NCBI RefSeq assembly: GCF_007954585.1
Contig: NZ_CP042382.1
Location: 310,001 to 374,000, forward strand
Source of the DNA: Pistricoccus aurantiacus
GTDB lineage: Bacteria > Pseudomonadota > Gammaproteobacteria > Pseudomonadales > Halomonadaceae
Length of the DNA stretch: 64,000 bases
Direction of reading: 5' to 3'
Shown: piece by piece, positions 53,929-61,647 of the stretch
Layout: the number at the start of each line of letters is the position of its first letter
How positions within the stretch are numbered: the stretch's first letter is position 1
The notes under the pieces: model-generated
Told to the model about the DNA's origin: nothing
The model's database searches: none
Seen by the model: the letters and a program-made list of their open reading frames with translations, nothing else
Program-made: the position numbers and the translations under genes

Positions 53929-54011
53929 CGTCGCCTATCAGCGACGACAACCGATGGATTTCTGACGAATAGCGCTTGATCAATGGCTTGAGACGTCTTC
54001 CTTTGGAGACA
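53929..54011. promoter_or_regulatory. Two GlrR-type upstream activating sites
   Basis: CGTC-N10-GACG at 53929-53946 and CGTC-N10-GACA at 53994-54011 match the known GlrR site pattern TGTC-N10-GACA, differing only at outer bases and with exact spacing. They lie about 115 and 180 bp upstream of the sigma-54 promoter at 53816-53831, a normal enhancer distance. The second one abuts the argA stop at 54017. Confidence 0.55.
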
Positions 54012-54016
54012 AGGCG

Positions 54017-55330
54017 CTATGTCAAAGACTTGGTGAGGATCTTCGATTTGCGCGCATGATTGTAGGTATCCCGCTTGAGCGTCGGCAGATCCTGCATGCT
54101 GGCCAGGCTGAAGCCCCGTTCCAGAAACCAGTGAACCGTATGGGTGGTCAGCACGAACAGTCGGGACAATCCCTGTTGTCTAGCCTGGCGCTCCGCCTCG
54201 GCCAGCAGCATCTCGCCCCTGGCGCCGCCGTGATAGTCGTCGTGCACCGCCAGGCAGGCCAGCTCGCCCATCCGGGTGTCGGCAAAGGCATGCAGGGCGG
54301 CGCAGCCGACGATCATGCCGTCCCGCTCGATTACCCGGTAGTCGTTGATTTCGTGTTCGAGACGCTCGCGAGAACGGGCCACCAGCATGCCACGCTTTTC
54401 CAGGGGTTCGAGCAGTTCGAGCAGCCCGCCGATATCCGTAAGCTCCGCGGGACGCAGCTGTTCGTAGCGATGCTCGGTAATCATGGTGCCTACCCCGTCC
54501 CGGGTGTACAGCTCCCCCAGCAGCGCATCGGGGTTTCGCCAGGACAGCAGATGCGCGCGTGCCACCGCGTGTCGCGCGGCGAAGCAGGCGGCGCCGAGAT
54601 GTCGCGCTGTTTCACTACCGGGCTGTGCTTGTCGGCACAGGCATTCCGCCTCCGCCGGAGTCAACTGGCGCTGCAGCGCCCCCTGATTATCCTGCAGTCC
54701 CGCTTCGGCGCCCAGGAGAATCAGCTTGTCAGCGCCGAGCGCCACCGCGGTTTGCATGGCCACGTCCGCGGCGTCCAGATCGAAGACCTCGCCGGTACTG
54801 GAAAACCCCAGGGGCGGCAGCAGCACCAGGGCATCGTTTTTTAAAAGCTTCTCGATGGCGCCGCTGCGCACGCGACGGACTTCGCCGCTGCGCTCGAAAT
54901 CGATGCCGTCGCGGACCCCCAGCGGCTTGGCCATGACCAGGTTGCCGGAAACCACGGTCATTTCGCTGCCGTGCAGGGGGGTATTGGGCAGACCCAGGGA
55001 GAATCGCGCCTCGAGCCACAGACACTGCTGAGCGGCGATACGCTCGACCTGGGCCATGATGGCATCGCTTGCTACCCAGCGCCCGTCGTGACGGAGGGGG
55101 GTGATATGGCGCTCGTTCAGCGCCTGGGTCACCTGAGCGCGAATGCCGAACACCACCACCAGGCGCACCCCCAGGGTGTGCAATAACGCCAGATCCTGAA
55201 TCAACTGTTCTCCCTGGCCGGCGGCGATGGCTTCTCCTTCGATGAGCACCACGAAGGTACGCCCTCGATGCGCGTTGATATAAGGGGAAGAGTGGCGAAA
55301 CCAGTCGGCGATGGGAAAACGATTGCTCAA
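54017..55330 (-). CDS. argA: N-acetylglutamate synthase
   Basis: First step of arginine synthesis, acetylating glutamate with acetyl-CoA. The 437 residues match the ArgA layout: an amino-acid-kinase-like domain (TFVVLIEGEAIAAGQGEQLIQDLALLHTLGVRLVVVFG, LLPPLGFSSTGEVFDLDAADVA) followed by a GNAT domain (ELACLAVHDDYHGGARGEMLLAEAERQARQQGLSRLFVLTT). Arginine feedback inhibition is expected from the family. It is a single gene between pit and the glr locus. Confidence 0.95.
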   Translation of the reverse strand: MSNRFPIADWFRHSSPYINAHRGRTFVVLIEGEAIAAGQGEQLIQDLALLHTLGVRLVVVFGIRAQVTQALNERHITPLRHDGRWVASDAIMAQVERIAAQQCLWLEARFSLGLPNTPLHGSEMTVVSGNLVMAKPLGVRDGIDFERSGEVRRVRSGAIEKLLKNDALVLLPPLGFSSTGEVFDLDAADVAMQTAVALGADKLILLGAEAGLQDNQGALQRQLTPAEAECLCRQAQPGSETARHLGAACFAARHAVARAHLLSWRNPDALLGELYTRDGVGTMITEHRYEQLRPAELTDIGGLLELLEPLEKRGMLVARSRERLEHEINDYRVIERDGMIVGCAALHAFADTRMGELACLAVHDDYHGGARGEMLLAEAERQARQQGLSRLFVLTTHTVHWFLERGFSLASMQDLPTLKRDTYNHARKSKILTKSLT

Positions 55331-55414
55331 GCGTCATGCTCCGGGCAAGCGAGTGAAGAGAAAAAAGGCTTCGCCACTATATCAGTTCGAGATAGCCGAT
55401 CGAGCCCCTCGGTG

Positions 55415-56680
55415 TCAGCCGAAAATCCCCTTGAACATGAAGAAGAACATGATCGCCAGGCCTGCCCCGGCAGGCAGAGTGATCAACCAGGACATCACGA
55501 TGGTGCCGATCACCCGCAGATTGAGCGCCTGCATGCCTCGGGCCAGACCGACACCCAGCACCGCTCCTACCAGGGTATGGGTGGTAGAAATCGGCAGCCC
55601 GGTGCCGGAGGCCAGCACCACGGTGGTGGCCGCCGCCAAGGTCGCGGCGAAGCCACGGCTGGGGGTCAACTCCGTGATGCCGGTGCCTAGCGTGGCAATC
55701 ACTCGGTGGCCGTAGGTCACCAGCCCCACGACGATACCCGAACCGCCCAGCACCAGCACCCACCAGGGCACCAGGGCAGCGGTATCGATGGCGCCACGAC
55801 TTTCCACCACGCTGATCACCGCCGCCAGAGGGCCTACCGCGTTGGCGACATCGTTGGAGCCGTGAGCGAAGGCCATGGCGCAGGCGGTAAAGATCATCAG
55901 CATGCCGAAGATTCGCTCGACGCCTTCAAAGCCCATCCTGTCGGCCTTGCGTTTACTGCGGCTGATTCGCCGCTCCAGATAGGCGCCCATGACCATCACT
56001 ACCAGCCCCGCCAGCGCGGCCAGCAAGGCGCTCTGCAGGAAGCTGAAGTGCAGCCCCACGTGCTTGAGTCCCTTGACCAGGGTCACCATGGCGATGATAA
56101 AGCCGACCAGGAAGACATACATGGGCACGTAGCGCTTGGCGGCGGCAAAGGGGTCGTTGCTCTCGAAGATCAGTCTTTGCACGGAGCGAAACAGCATGTA
56201 GGCGATGGATCCCGCCAGTAGCGGAGAAACCAGCCAGCTGGCGGCAATCTGCCCCACCTTGGTCCAGTCCACGGAATCGATCCCCAGCCCCGCCACGGCG
56301 AAACCGACGATGGCACCGACGATGGAATGGGTGGTGGATACCGGCCAGCCGCGCATCGACGCTACCAGCAGCCAGCTTCCCGCCGCCAAAAGCGCCGCCA
56401 GCATGCCGTAGACCAGCAGCTGCGGATCGTGTTCGAGCAGATCCGGATCGATGATCCCCTTGCGGATGGTTTCGGTGACCTGCCCCCCCGCCAGCCAGGC
56501 ACCCAGGAACTCGAAGATCACTGCGATGATGATCGCCTGCCGGATGGTGATGGCCTTGGAGCCCACGGAGGTTCCCATGGCGTTGGCCACGTCGTTGGCC
56601 CCCACCCCCCAAGCCATGAAGAACCCGAACAAGCAGGCCAGGATGATGAAGATGTCGCCGTTTTGCACAATGATCGACAT
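55415..56680 (-). CDS. pit: Inorganic phosphate transporter, PiT family
   Basis: A 421-residue membrane protein with about 10-11 TM helices. The duplicated PHO4 signatures are GANDVANAMGTSVGSKAITIRQA near the N-terminus and HGSNDVANAVGPLAA in the second half, plus VSTTHSIVGAIVGFA and ISTTHTLVGAVLGVG. It takes up metal-phosphate with protons. AAGGAT precedes the ATG. A DUF47 gene lies upstream on the same strand, with a terminator hairpin between them. Confidence 0.94.
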   Translation of the reverse strand: MSIIVQNGDIFIILACLFGFFMAWGVGANDVANAMGTSVGSKAITIRQAIIIAVIFEFLGAWLAGGQVTETIRKGIIDPDLLEHDPQLLVYGMLAALLAAGSWLLVASMRGWPVSTTHSIVGAIVGFAVAGLGIDSVDWTKVGQIAASWLVSPLLAGSIAYMLFRSVQRLIFESNDPFAAAKRYVPMYVFLVGFIIAMVTLVKGLKHVGLHFSFLQSALLAALAGLVVMVMGAYLERRISRSKRKADRMGFEGVERIFGMLMIFTACAMAFAHGSNDVANAVGPLAAVISVVESRGAIDTAALVPWWVLVLGGSGIVVGLVTYGHRVIATLGTGITELTPSRGFAATLAAATTVVLASGTGLPISTTHTLVGAVLGVGLARGMQALNLRVIGTIVMSWLITLPAGAGLAIMFFFMFKGIFG

Positions 56681-56707
56681 AGAAAGCTATCCTTTCGTGG
56701 AAGCGCA

Positions 56708-56732
56708 ACAAAAAAGCCCGGAGGGAGGGCTT
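56708..56732 (-). terminator. Terminator/attenuator between the DUF47 gene and pit
   Basis: Stem AAGCCC/GGGCTT with a 7-base loop (56714-56732), followed on the minus strand by TTTTTTG. It lies inside the 62-bp gap between two genes that are usually cotranscribed, so it may reduce pit expression relative to the DUF47 gene. Confidence 0.7.
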
Positions 56733-56742
56733 GAATGCGTTT

Positions 56743-57423
56743 TCAGCGTGCGGTCAGTATCTGTAGTCGGCTGCCGACCCGTTCGGCGCGGTCGGACAGC
56801 TCACCGATCCAGTCGATGATCTTGTAGAGGAACATCACATCGATGGAGAAGAGCTTTTCCTCGATCTCGAACAGCTGTCGGCGAATGGCGACCTGCTGAT
56901 CGTCCGCCTGGCGTTCGAGCTGATCCAGCTCGCCGATCAGCTTCATCATCACCTGGGACACGTTGCGGCCGAAGCCGGAGTCGAGCAGTTCCTGAAGCTC
57001 CTCCAGCGCCTTGCGCGCCTGCTCTACCGTGGCGATGGCGGTTTTCAGGTAATCGCGCATGGGTTGCGCCAGCTCTTCCGGCACCTGCATCCTGCGTCCC
57101 AGCATGATGCCGGTGATATCCCGAGCCTTGTTGGCGATCTTGTCCTGAACGCTGATCAGTTCCAGCAGATCCGAGCGCGACACCGGTAGAAACAGGGTGT
57201 TGGGGAGATTGAGCCGCAGCTCGGTCTTGAGCTTGTCCGCCTCGTGTTCCAGACGTGTGATAGTTTCACGATGGCGAGTCGCGGCCTCCCAATCACCAAT
57301 CAGGGTTGCTTCGAAGAAAGGCAGCAGCTCACCGGCGCATTCACTGGCTTTGGCGATATGCGACAGCAACGGCTGAAACGGCGAGCGACCGAACATCGCT
57401 GTAAAAGGATTGGAGGTCACCAT
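56743..57423 (-). CDS. DUF47 (TIGR00153) PiT-accessory protein
   Basis: A 226-residue PhoU-like helical protein. Typical segments are SPFQPLLSHIAKASECAGELLPFFEA, ITRLEHEADKLKTELRLNLPNTLFLPVSRSDLLELISVQDKIANKARDI and FLYKIIDWIGELSDRAERVGSRL. Members accompany pit genes and are thought to modulate phosphate uptake or polyphosphate. The start has no strong ribosome site. Confidence 0.92.
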   Translation of the reverse strand: MVTSNPFTAMFGRSPFQPLLSHIAKASECAGELLPFFEATLIGDWEAATRHRETITRLEHEADKLKTELRLNLPNTLFLPVSRSDLLELISVQDKIANKARDITGIMLGRRMQVPEELAQPMRDYLKTAIATVEQARKALEELQELLDSGFGRNVSQVMMKLIGELDQLERQADDQQVAIRRQLFEIEEKLFSIDVMFLYKIIDWIGELSDRAERVGSRLQILTAR

Positions 57424-57585
57424 AGTAATATCATGCCTGTAAGAAGTGGCGGCGACAGTATAGTGATTGCGGCGATCATCGTCATAGAAAATTCTTCAAT
57501 CCAGCATCGTAAGCCTGCCATCCACCGGCCAGCGGTTCGGTCAGGCTAGGCCTAGCCAGGCCAAACAGGGAGAGTTCAGCGAATC

Positions 57586-58479
57586 ATGAGCCAGGAAATC
57601 GAACTCAAGCTTGCCTTGAGCCCGGGAGCGGCCGAGCAACTCGCCGATCACCCAAGCCTGAAGACACTCGCCTTCTCGCGATTCTCTCTCGGCAACACCT
57701 ATTACGATACGCCTCAAGGACATCTGGAAAAAGCGCGCATGGCGCTACGCCTGCGGCGCACGGAAGATGGCTGGCTGCAGACCCTGAAGACCGCCGGCAG
57801 GGAAAACGGCGGCTTATCGCAGCGGGATGAATGGGAGTGGCCCGTCGTCTCGAACCGGCTCGACCTGAGAGAACTTGCCGCCCTCCCCCCGATGCAGGGC
57901 TGGGCACCCGAAACCCTGGCTGCCCTGGCGCCGCGTTTCAGTACAGATTTCCAGCGCACTCGCTGGCTGGTCGAGCAGCAGGAGAGCAGCATCGAAGTGG
58001 CGCTGGATCGTGGCGAGATACGCACCGGGCAGAGCCGGGTGGCCATATGCGAACTGGAACTGGAGCTCGAGCAAGGCCAAGCCGCCGCGCTATGGGCATT
58101 GGCGGAAACCTTCGCGAAACAGCTGCCGCTGCGCCCGGCGGCCCTCAGCAAGGCGGCGCGAGGGGGCGCGCTGCTCAAAGGACGCTGGCCGCTGCCGGAG
58201 GAAACGGACTCGCCTGGCACACTTTGGCGGCGCGCCCTCGTCGCCCTGGATGCGGAGAAAGACAGCAACGACCCCGCCTTTCGAGCGCTTGCCAGCCGGG
58301 CTCTTGTTCGGCTCGCCGGTCTGGAACACGCCCTCGAGGATCCGGCCCCGGCTCGACTGGCTCGAACACTGGCGGAGGCCATGACGCAGCCCGATGGCAA
58401 CCAAGCGATTTCCTGGCTAGATACGGCCGCCGGACAAGCGGCCCTGGCGCTTTCCTGGCAGCTGGCGGATCGCGATTAA
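57586..58479 (+). CDS. CYTH-domain protein (inorganic triphosphatase-like)
   Basis: A 297-residue protein with an N-terminal CYTH domain: ExExK in QEIELKLALSP, YYDTPQGHLEKARMALRLRR, QTLKTAGRENGGLSQRDEWEW and ICELELELEQGQ. These acidic/basic residues line the triphosphate tunnel. About 100 C-terminal residues are helical and resemble a shortened CHAD region. E. coli YgiF, with a full CHAD domain, has 433 residues. It probably hydrolyses inorganic triphosphate. Confidence 0.85.
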   Translation: MSQEIELKLALSPGAAEQLADHPSLKTLAFSRFSLGNTYYDTPQGHLEKARMALRLRRTEDGWLQTLKTAGRENGGLSQRDEWEWPVVSNRLDLRELAALPPMQGWAPETLAALAPRFSTDFQRTRWLVEQQESSIEVALDRGEIRTGQSRVAICELELELEQGQAAALWALAETFAKQLPLRPAALSKAARGGALLKGRWPLPEETDSPGTLWRRALVALDAEKDSNDPAFRALASRALVRLAGLEHALEDPAPARLARTLAEAMTQPDGNQAISWLDTAAGQAALALSWQLADRD

Positions 58480-58545
58480 ACGCTCGCCGCGCGGTCAGGC
58501 ATCTTATAATCGAAAAATCACACGCTAGAAGTGTCTGGAGGTGAT

Positions 58546-59517
58546 GTGCTTCCCACCCTGAAACCCGCCGGCGAAGGCCTGCGCACACGAATTTTTCAGA
58601 TCATCTTCGAATCGGATACCCGGCTTGCCAAGGGGTTCGATATCATGCTGATCGTGCTTATCCTGACCAGTGTCGGGGTGATCATGGCAGACAGCGTGCC
58701 GGTATGGCACGTCCTTTATGGCGACTGGTTTTATCGTATCGAATGGGGCTTCACGATCCTCTTTACCATTGAACTTCTGGTGCGCGTCTACTGCCTGGAT
58801 CGTCCGAGTCAATACCTGAGGAGCTTCTACGGCATCGTCGACATACTGGCGATTCTACCTACCTGGCTGGTGCTGTTCATCCCCGGCGCTCACTCCTTGG
58901 TCATGATTCGCATCATGCGGGTACTGCGGGTGTTTCGGGTGCTGCGGCTGATGCAGTTCGTCGGCGAAGGCCGGACGCTGGTCGAAGCCCTCAAGAAGAG
59001 TTCTCATCAGATACTGCTGTTTCTATTCACGGTGGTCATGCTGGTGACCATCTTCGGCACCCTGATCTACACGATCGAGCCGAAGGAAGCCGGCTTCACC
59101 AGCATTCCCAAGGCGATTTACTGGGGCGTGGTGACGCTGACCACCGTCGGCTACGGCGATATCGCCCCGGTCACGGCGCTGGGCCAGTTCATCTCCGTGG
59201 TGGTGATGCTGCTGGGTTACTCGATCATCGCCGTTCCCACCGGGGTGTTTTCCGCGGAGGTGATTCGCTCGATTCGTGCGGAGCGCTATTCCGACGAAGC
59301 CTGCCCCGGCTGCGGTCACGACCGCCACGAGAAGCGCGCCAAGTACTGCCTGCTATGCGGTACCTGGCTCGACGAGGATACCCCGGATCCCAACAAGGCG
59401 GAGGAAGATGAGCAGGAAGGTCCCTGCGAAGAGGTAAAACAGGCCGCCCAGGAAGACAGCCCAAAAGTACGTCGGGACATGGACAACGAAACGCCCCGCG
59501 GCGGCCCCAGCGTCTGA
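58546..59517 (+). CDS. Voltage-gated potassium channel-like ion transporter
   Basis: A 323-residue 6-TM channel. S4 carries regularly spaced Arg (MIRIMRVLRVFRVLRLMQFVGEG), and the selectivity filter is TLTTVGYGDIAP. After S6 there is a four-Cys zinc-ribbon-like motif, CPGCGHDRHEKRAKYCLLCGTWL, and an acidic tail. I place the start at GTG 58546, five bases behind GGAGG; a GTG at 58531 lies upstream without a site. K+ handling fits a halophile. Confidence 0.87.
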   Translation: MLPTLKPAGEGLRTRIFQIIFESDTRLAKGFDIMLIVLILTSVGVIMADSVPVWHVLYGDWFYRIEWGFTILFTIELLVRVYCLDRPSQYLRSFYGIVDILAILPTWLVLFIPGAHSLVMIRIMRVLRVFRVLRLMQFVGEGRTLVEALKKSSHQILLFLFTVVMLVTIFGTLIYTIEPKEAGFTSIPKAIYWGVVTLTTVGYGDIAPVTALGQFISVVVMLLGYSIIAVPTGVFSAEVIRSIRAERYSDEACPGCGHDRHEKRAKYCLLCGTWLDEDTPDPNKAEEDEQEGPCEEVKQAAQEDSPKVRRDMDNETPRGGPSV

Positions 59518-59574
59518 CAAGACTATTCGTGAAAGGCCGCTTTCAAAACAATCTTGGCACCTTGCTTTGTAAGA

Positions 59575-60198
59575 CTATTCCCGAAAGGGTGCGAGATCGC
59601 CCCGTCCCTCGCGCACCACCACCGGGGGCAGCTCACGCAGATCGATGACGCTGGTGGGCTCCAGGTGACAGGCGCCGCCATCGACGATCAGATCCAGGTG
59701 GGCGCCGAAGCGGTCGCGAATCTCCTCCGGGTCGGTCATGGGCCATTCCTCGTCCACGGGAATCAAGGTCACGCTCATCAGAGGTTCTCCCAGCGCCGCC
59801 AGCAAGGCATGGGTAATGCGGTGATCCGGCACGCGAATGCCGATGGAGCGCCGCTTGGGATGCAGCAGCAGACGTGGAACCTCGCTGGTGGCGTTGAGGA
59901 TGAACGTATAGGCGCCAGGGGTCTGCGCCTTGAGCAGACGAAATACCGCGTTGTCCACCTTGGCGTAGGTGCCGATTTCGGAAAGATCCGAGCACACCAG
60001 GGTGAAGTTGTGCTTGTCGTCCAGAGCGCGCAGCCACTTGATCTTCTCGATGCCTTTCTTGTTACCCAACTGGCAGCCCAGGGCATAGCCGGAGTCCGTC
60101 GGATAGGCAATCACACCGTCCTGTCGAATCAATTGAACGGCCTGATCGATCAGACGCTGCTGGGGGTTTTCCGGGTGAATATGAAAGAACTGGGTCAT
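59575..60198 (-). CDS. yciO: YciO-type threonylcarbamoyl-AMP synthase family protein
   Basis: A 207-residue Sua5/YciO/YrdC-fold protein: FHIHPENPQQRLIDQAVQLIRQDGVIAYPTDSGYALGCQ, KRPLxx-like region KIKWLRALDDKHNFTLVC, PGAYTFILNATSEVPR and RRSIGIRVPDH. The longer form and the neighbouring PHP gene identify it as YciO rather than TsaC. Its cellular role is not settled. It is 87 bp downstream of the PHP gene, on the same strand. Confidence 0.88.
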   Translation of the reverse strand: MTQFFHIHPENPQQRLIDQAVQLIRQDGVIAYPTDSGYALGCQLGNKKGIEKIKWLRALDDKHNFTLVCSDLSEIGTYAKVDNAVFRLLKAQTPGAYTFILNATSEVPRLLLHPKRRSIGIRVPDHRITHALLAALGEPLMSVTLIPVDEEWPMTDPEEIRDRFGAHLDLIVDGGACHLEPTSVIDLRELPPVVVREGRGDLAPFRE

Positions 60199-60285
60199 GG
60201 GCGAGCATCCTTTCGTTCATTGCAATGAGCGGTCGGGGTACGGGACGGCTATCACTTTAGCATCTTGTTTAAAGCCGGACAGTCG

Positions 60286-61215
60286 TCAACGAGCGCTGAA
60301 TCCCGTCAGCGCCGGATGCAACCACACCGGCGTGACGTCGGTGCGCGGCGGCGGACTCATGGCACCGGGTGCCAGAGGGCCGCCGGGAAAGTGAAAATCG
60401 CTCCCCAGGGAGCCGTAAAGGCCGCGACCCTCGAGCTGGCGGGCCAGGTCTCGGGTCAGATCCGCGTTCTGGAAGCCGCTGATCAGTTCCGCTGCCTCGC
60501 CTCCAACATCAACGAAGGCATCCAGCAGCAGGCCGCGTTTGCGGCGCGTCAGGCCGTAGCGCAGCGGGTGCGCCAGCACCGCGACGCCGCCAGCACCACC
60601 AATCCATTCCACCACCTCGCTCAGAAACGGCCAATGGGCCTTGACGTCCCCGGGCTTGCCGCTGCCCAGGAACTTCTTGAAGGCGCTGGCCCTGTCCTTG
60701 ACCAGGCCGGCCTCTACCAAGGCCGCGGCGAAGTCCGGTCGCCCCAGGGGTCGTTCGCTTCCGGCCTGAACGCGGGCTCTGGCCAGGGCATTATCCAGCC
60801 CCAGCTTTTCCAGCCTTGAAGCGATCACTTCCGCCCGAATCACCCGTGCCTGGGCCTGGCGGATCAGACCCTCCGCCAGCTTGCCGATGCCACCTCGGGG
60901 AAGCAAAGCCACCACATGGATATTGGCGCCTCGCCACTGGCAGGAAAGCTCCGTGGCAGGAATCAAGCGAATCCCTGCCTGCGCCGCCGCCTGGGCCGCC
61001 TCTTCCACCCCAGCCAGGGTGTCGTGATCCGTCAGCGCCATGTGGGTCAGGCCGCGGCGGTGGCAAAGCGCCACCAGTTCGCCGGGGGACAGCACGCCGT
61101 CCGACGCGGTGGAGTGCATATGCAGATCGACGTCCTGAACTTCGCAGAACGTATCGGGCAGGCGCGGAGTATCGGCGCGAGAGTCAGCAGGAAAGGAATC
61201 GATGATCATCAGCAT
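60286..61215 (-). CDS. PHP-domain phosphoesterase (YciV/RNase AM-like)
   Basis: A 309-residue PHP protein. Metal-binding motifs are DLHMHSTASDGVLSP, LTDHDTLAG, PATELSCQWRGANIHVVAL, and GSDFHFPG near the C-terminus. E. coli YciV/TrpH hydrolyses 3',5'-nucleoside bisphosphates and trims RNA 5' ends. I chose ATG 61215 (MLMIIDSFPAD); the frame extends further with only a TTG. The yciO neighbour is the usual arrangement. Confidence 0.87.
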   Translation of the reverse strand: MLMIIDSFPADSRADTPRLPDTFCEVQDVDLHMHSTASDGVLSPGELVALCHRRGLTHMALTDHDTLAGVEEAAQAAAQAGIRLIPATELSCQWRGANIHVVALLPRGGIGKLAEGLIRQAQARVIRAEVIASRLEKLGLDNALARARVQAGSERPLGRPDFAAALVEAGLVKDRASAFKKFLGSGKPGDVKAHWPFLSEVVEWIGGAGGVAVLAHPLRYGLTRRKRGLLLDAFVDVGGEAAELISGFQNADLTRDLARQLEGRGLYGSLGSDFHFPGGPLAPGAMSPPPRTDVTPVWLHPALTGFSAR

Positions 61216-61343
61216 GACGCCGGCGGGCGTCTTTGTCAGAATAGGGCCACCATGGTGAGCGCTAGGGCAGGTGGCGGTCAAACCCCGCGAAACACGCCGC
61301 TAAAGCGCCTCGTGGCATCGGCGATTGAAAAGGAAATCCGACA

Positions 61344-61643
61344 ATGCTCTATGCGATTATCAGTGAAGACGTCCGCGACAGCCTCGAGCGACGCATGGTG
61401 GCCCGGCCGGATCATCTAGCGCGTATCGAAAAGCTGCGGGACGAGGGCCGCCTGGTGCTGGCGGGACCGCATCCGGCGATCGACACCTCGACCCCGGGAG
61501 ACGCCGGTTTCACCGGCAGCCTGGTGGTCGCGGAATTCGACGATCTGAACGCTGCCCAAGCCTGGGCGGAGGCGGACCCCTACATGATCGCCGGGGTCTA
61601 CGCCGGCGTCGTGGTCAAGCCCTTCAACAAGGTGCTTCCCTGA
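61344..61643 (+). CDS. YciI family protein
   Basis: A 99-residue small ferredoxin-fold protein: [47 protein letters not shown], and [27 protein letters not shown], with the conserved His-Asp pair of the YciI family. The enzymatic role is unknown. It is divergent from the PHP gene and 4 bases before mnmC, with which it is probably cotranscribed. Confidence 0.92.
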   Translation: MLYAIISEDVRDSLERRMVARPDHLARIEKLRDEGRLVLAGPHPAIDTSTPGDAGFTGSLVVAEFDDLNAAQAWAEADPYMIAGVYAGVVVKPFNKVLP

Positions 61644-61647
61644 GGCA

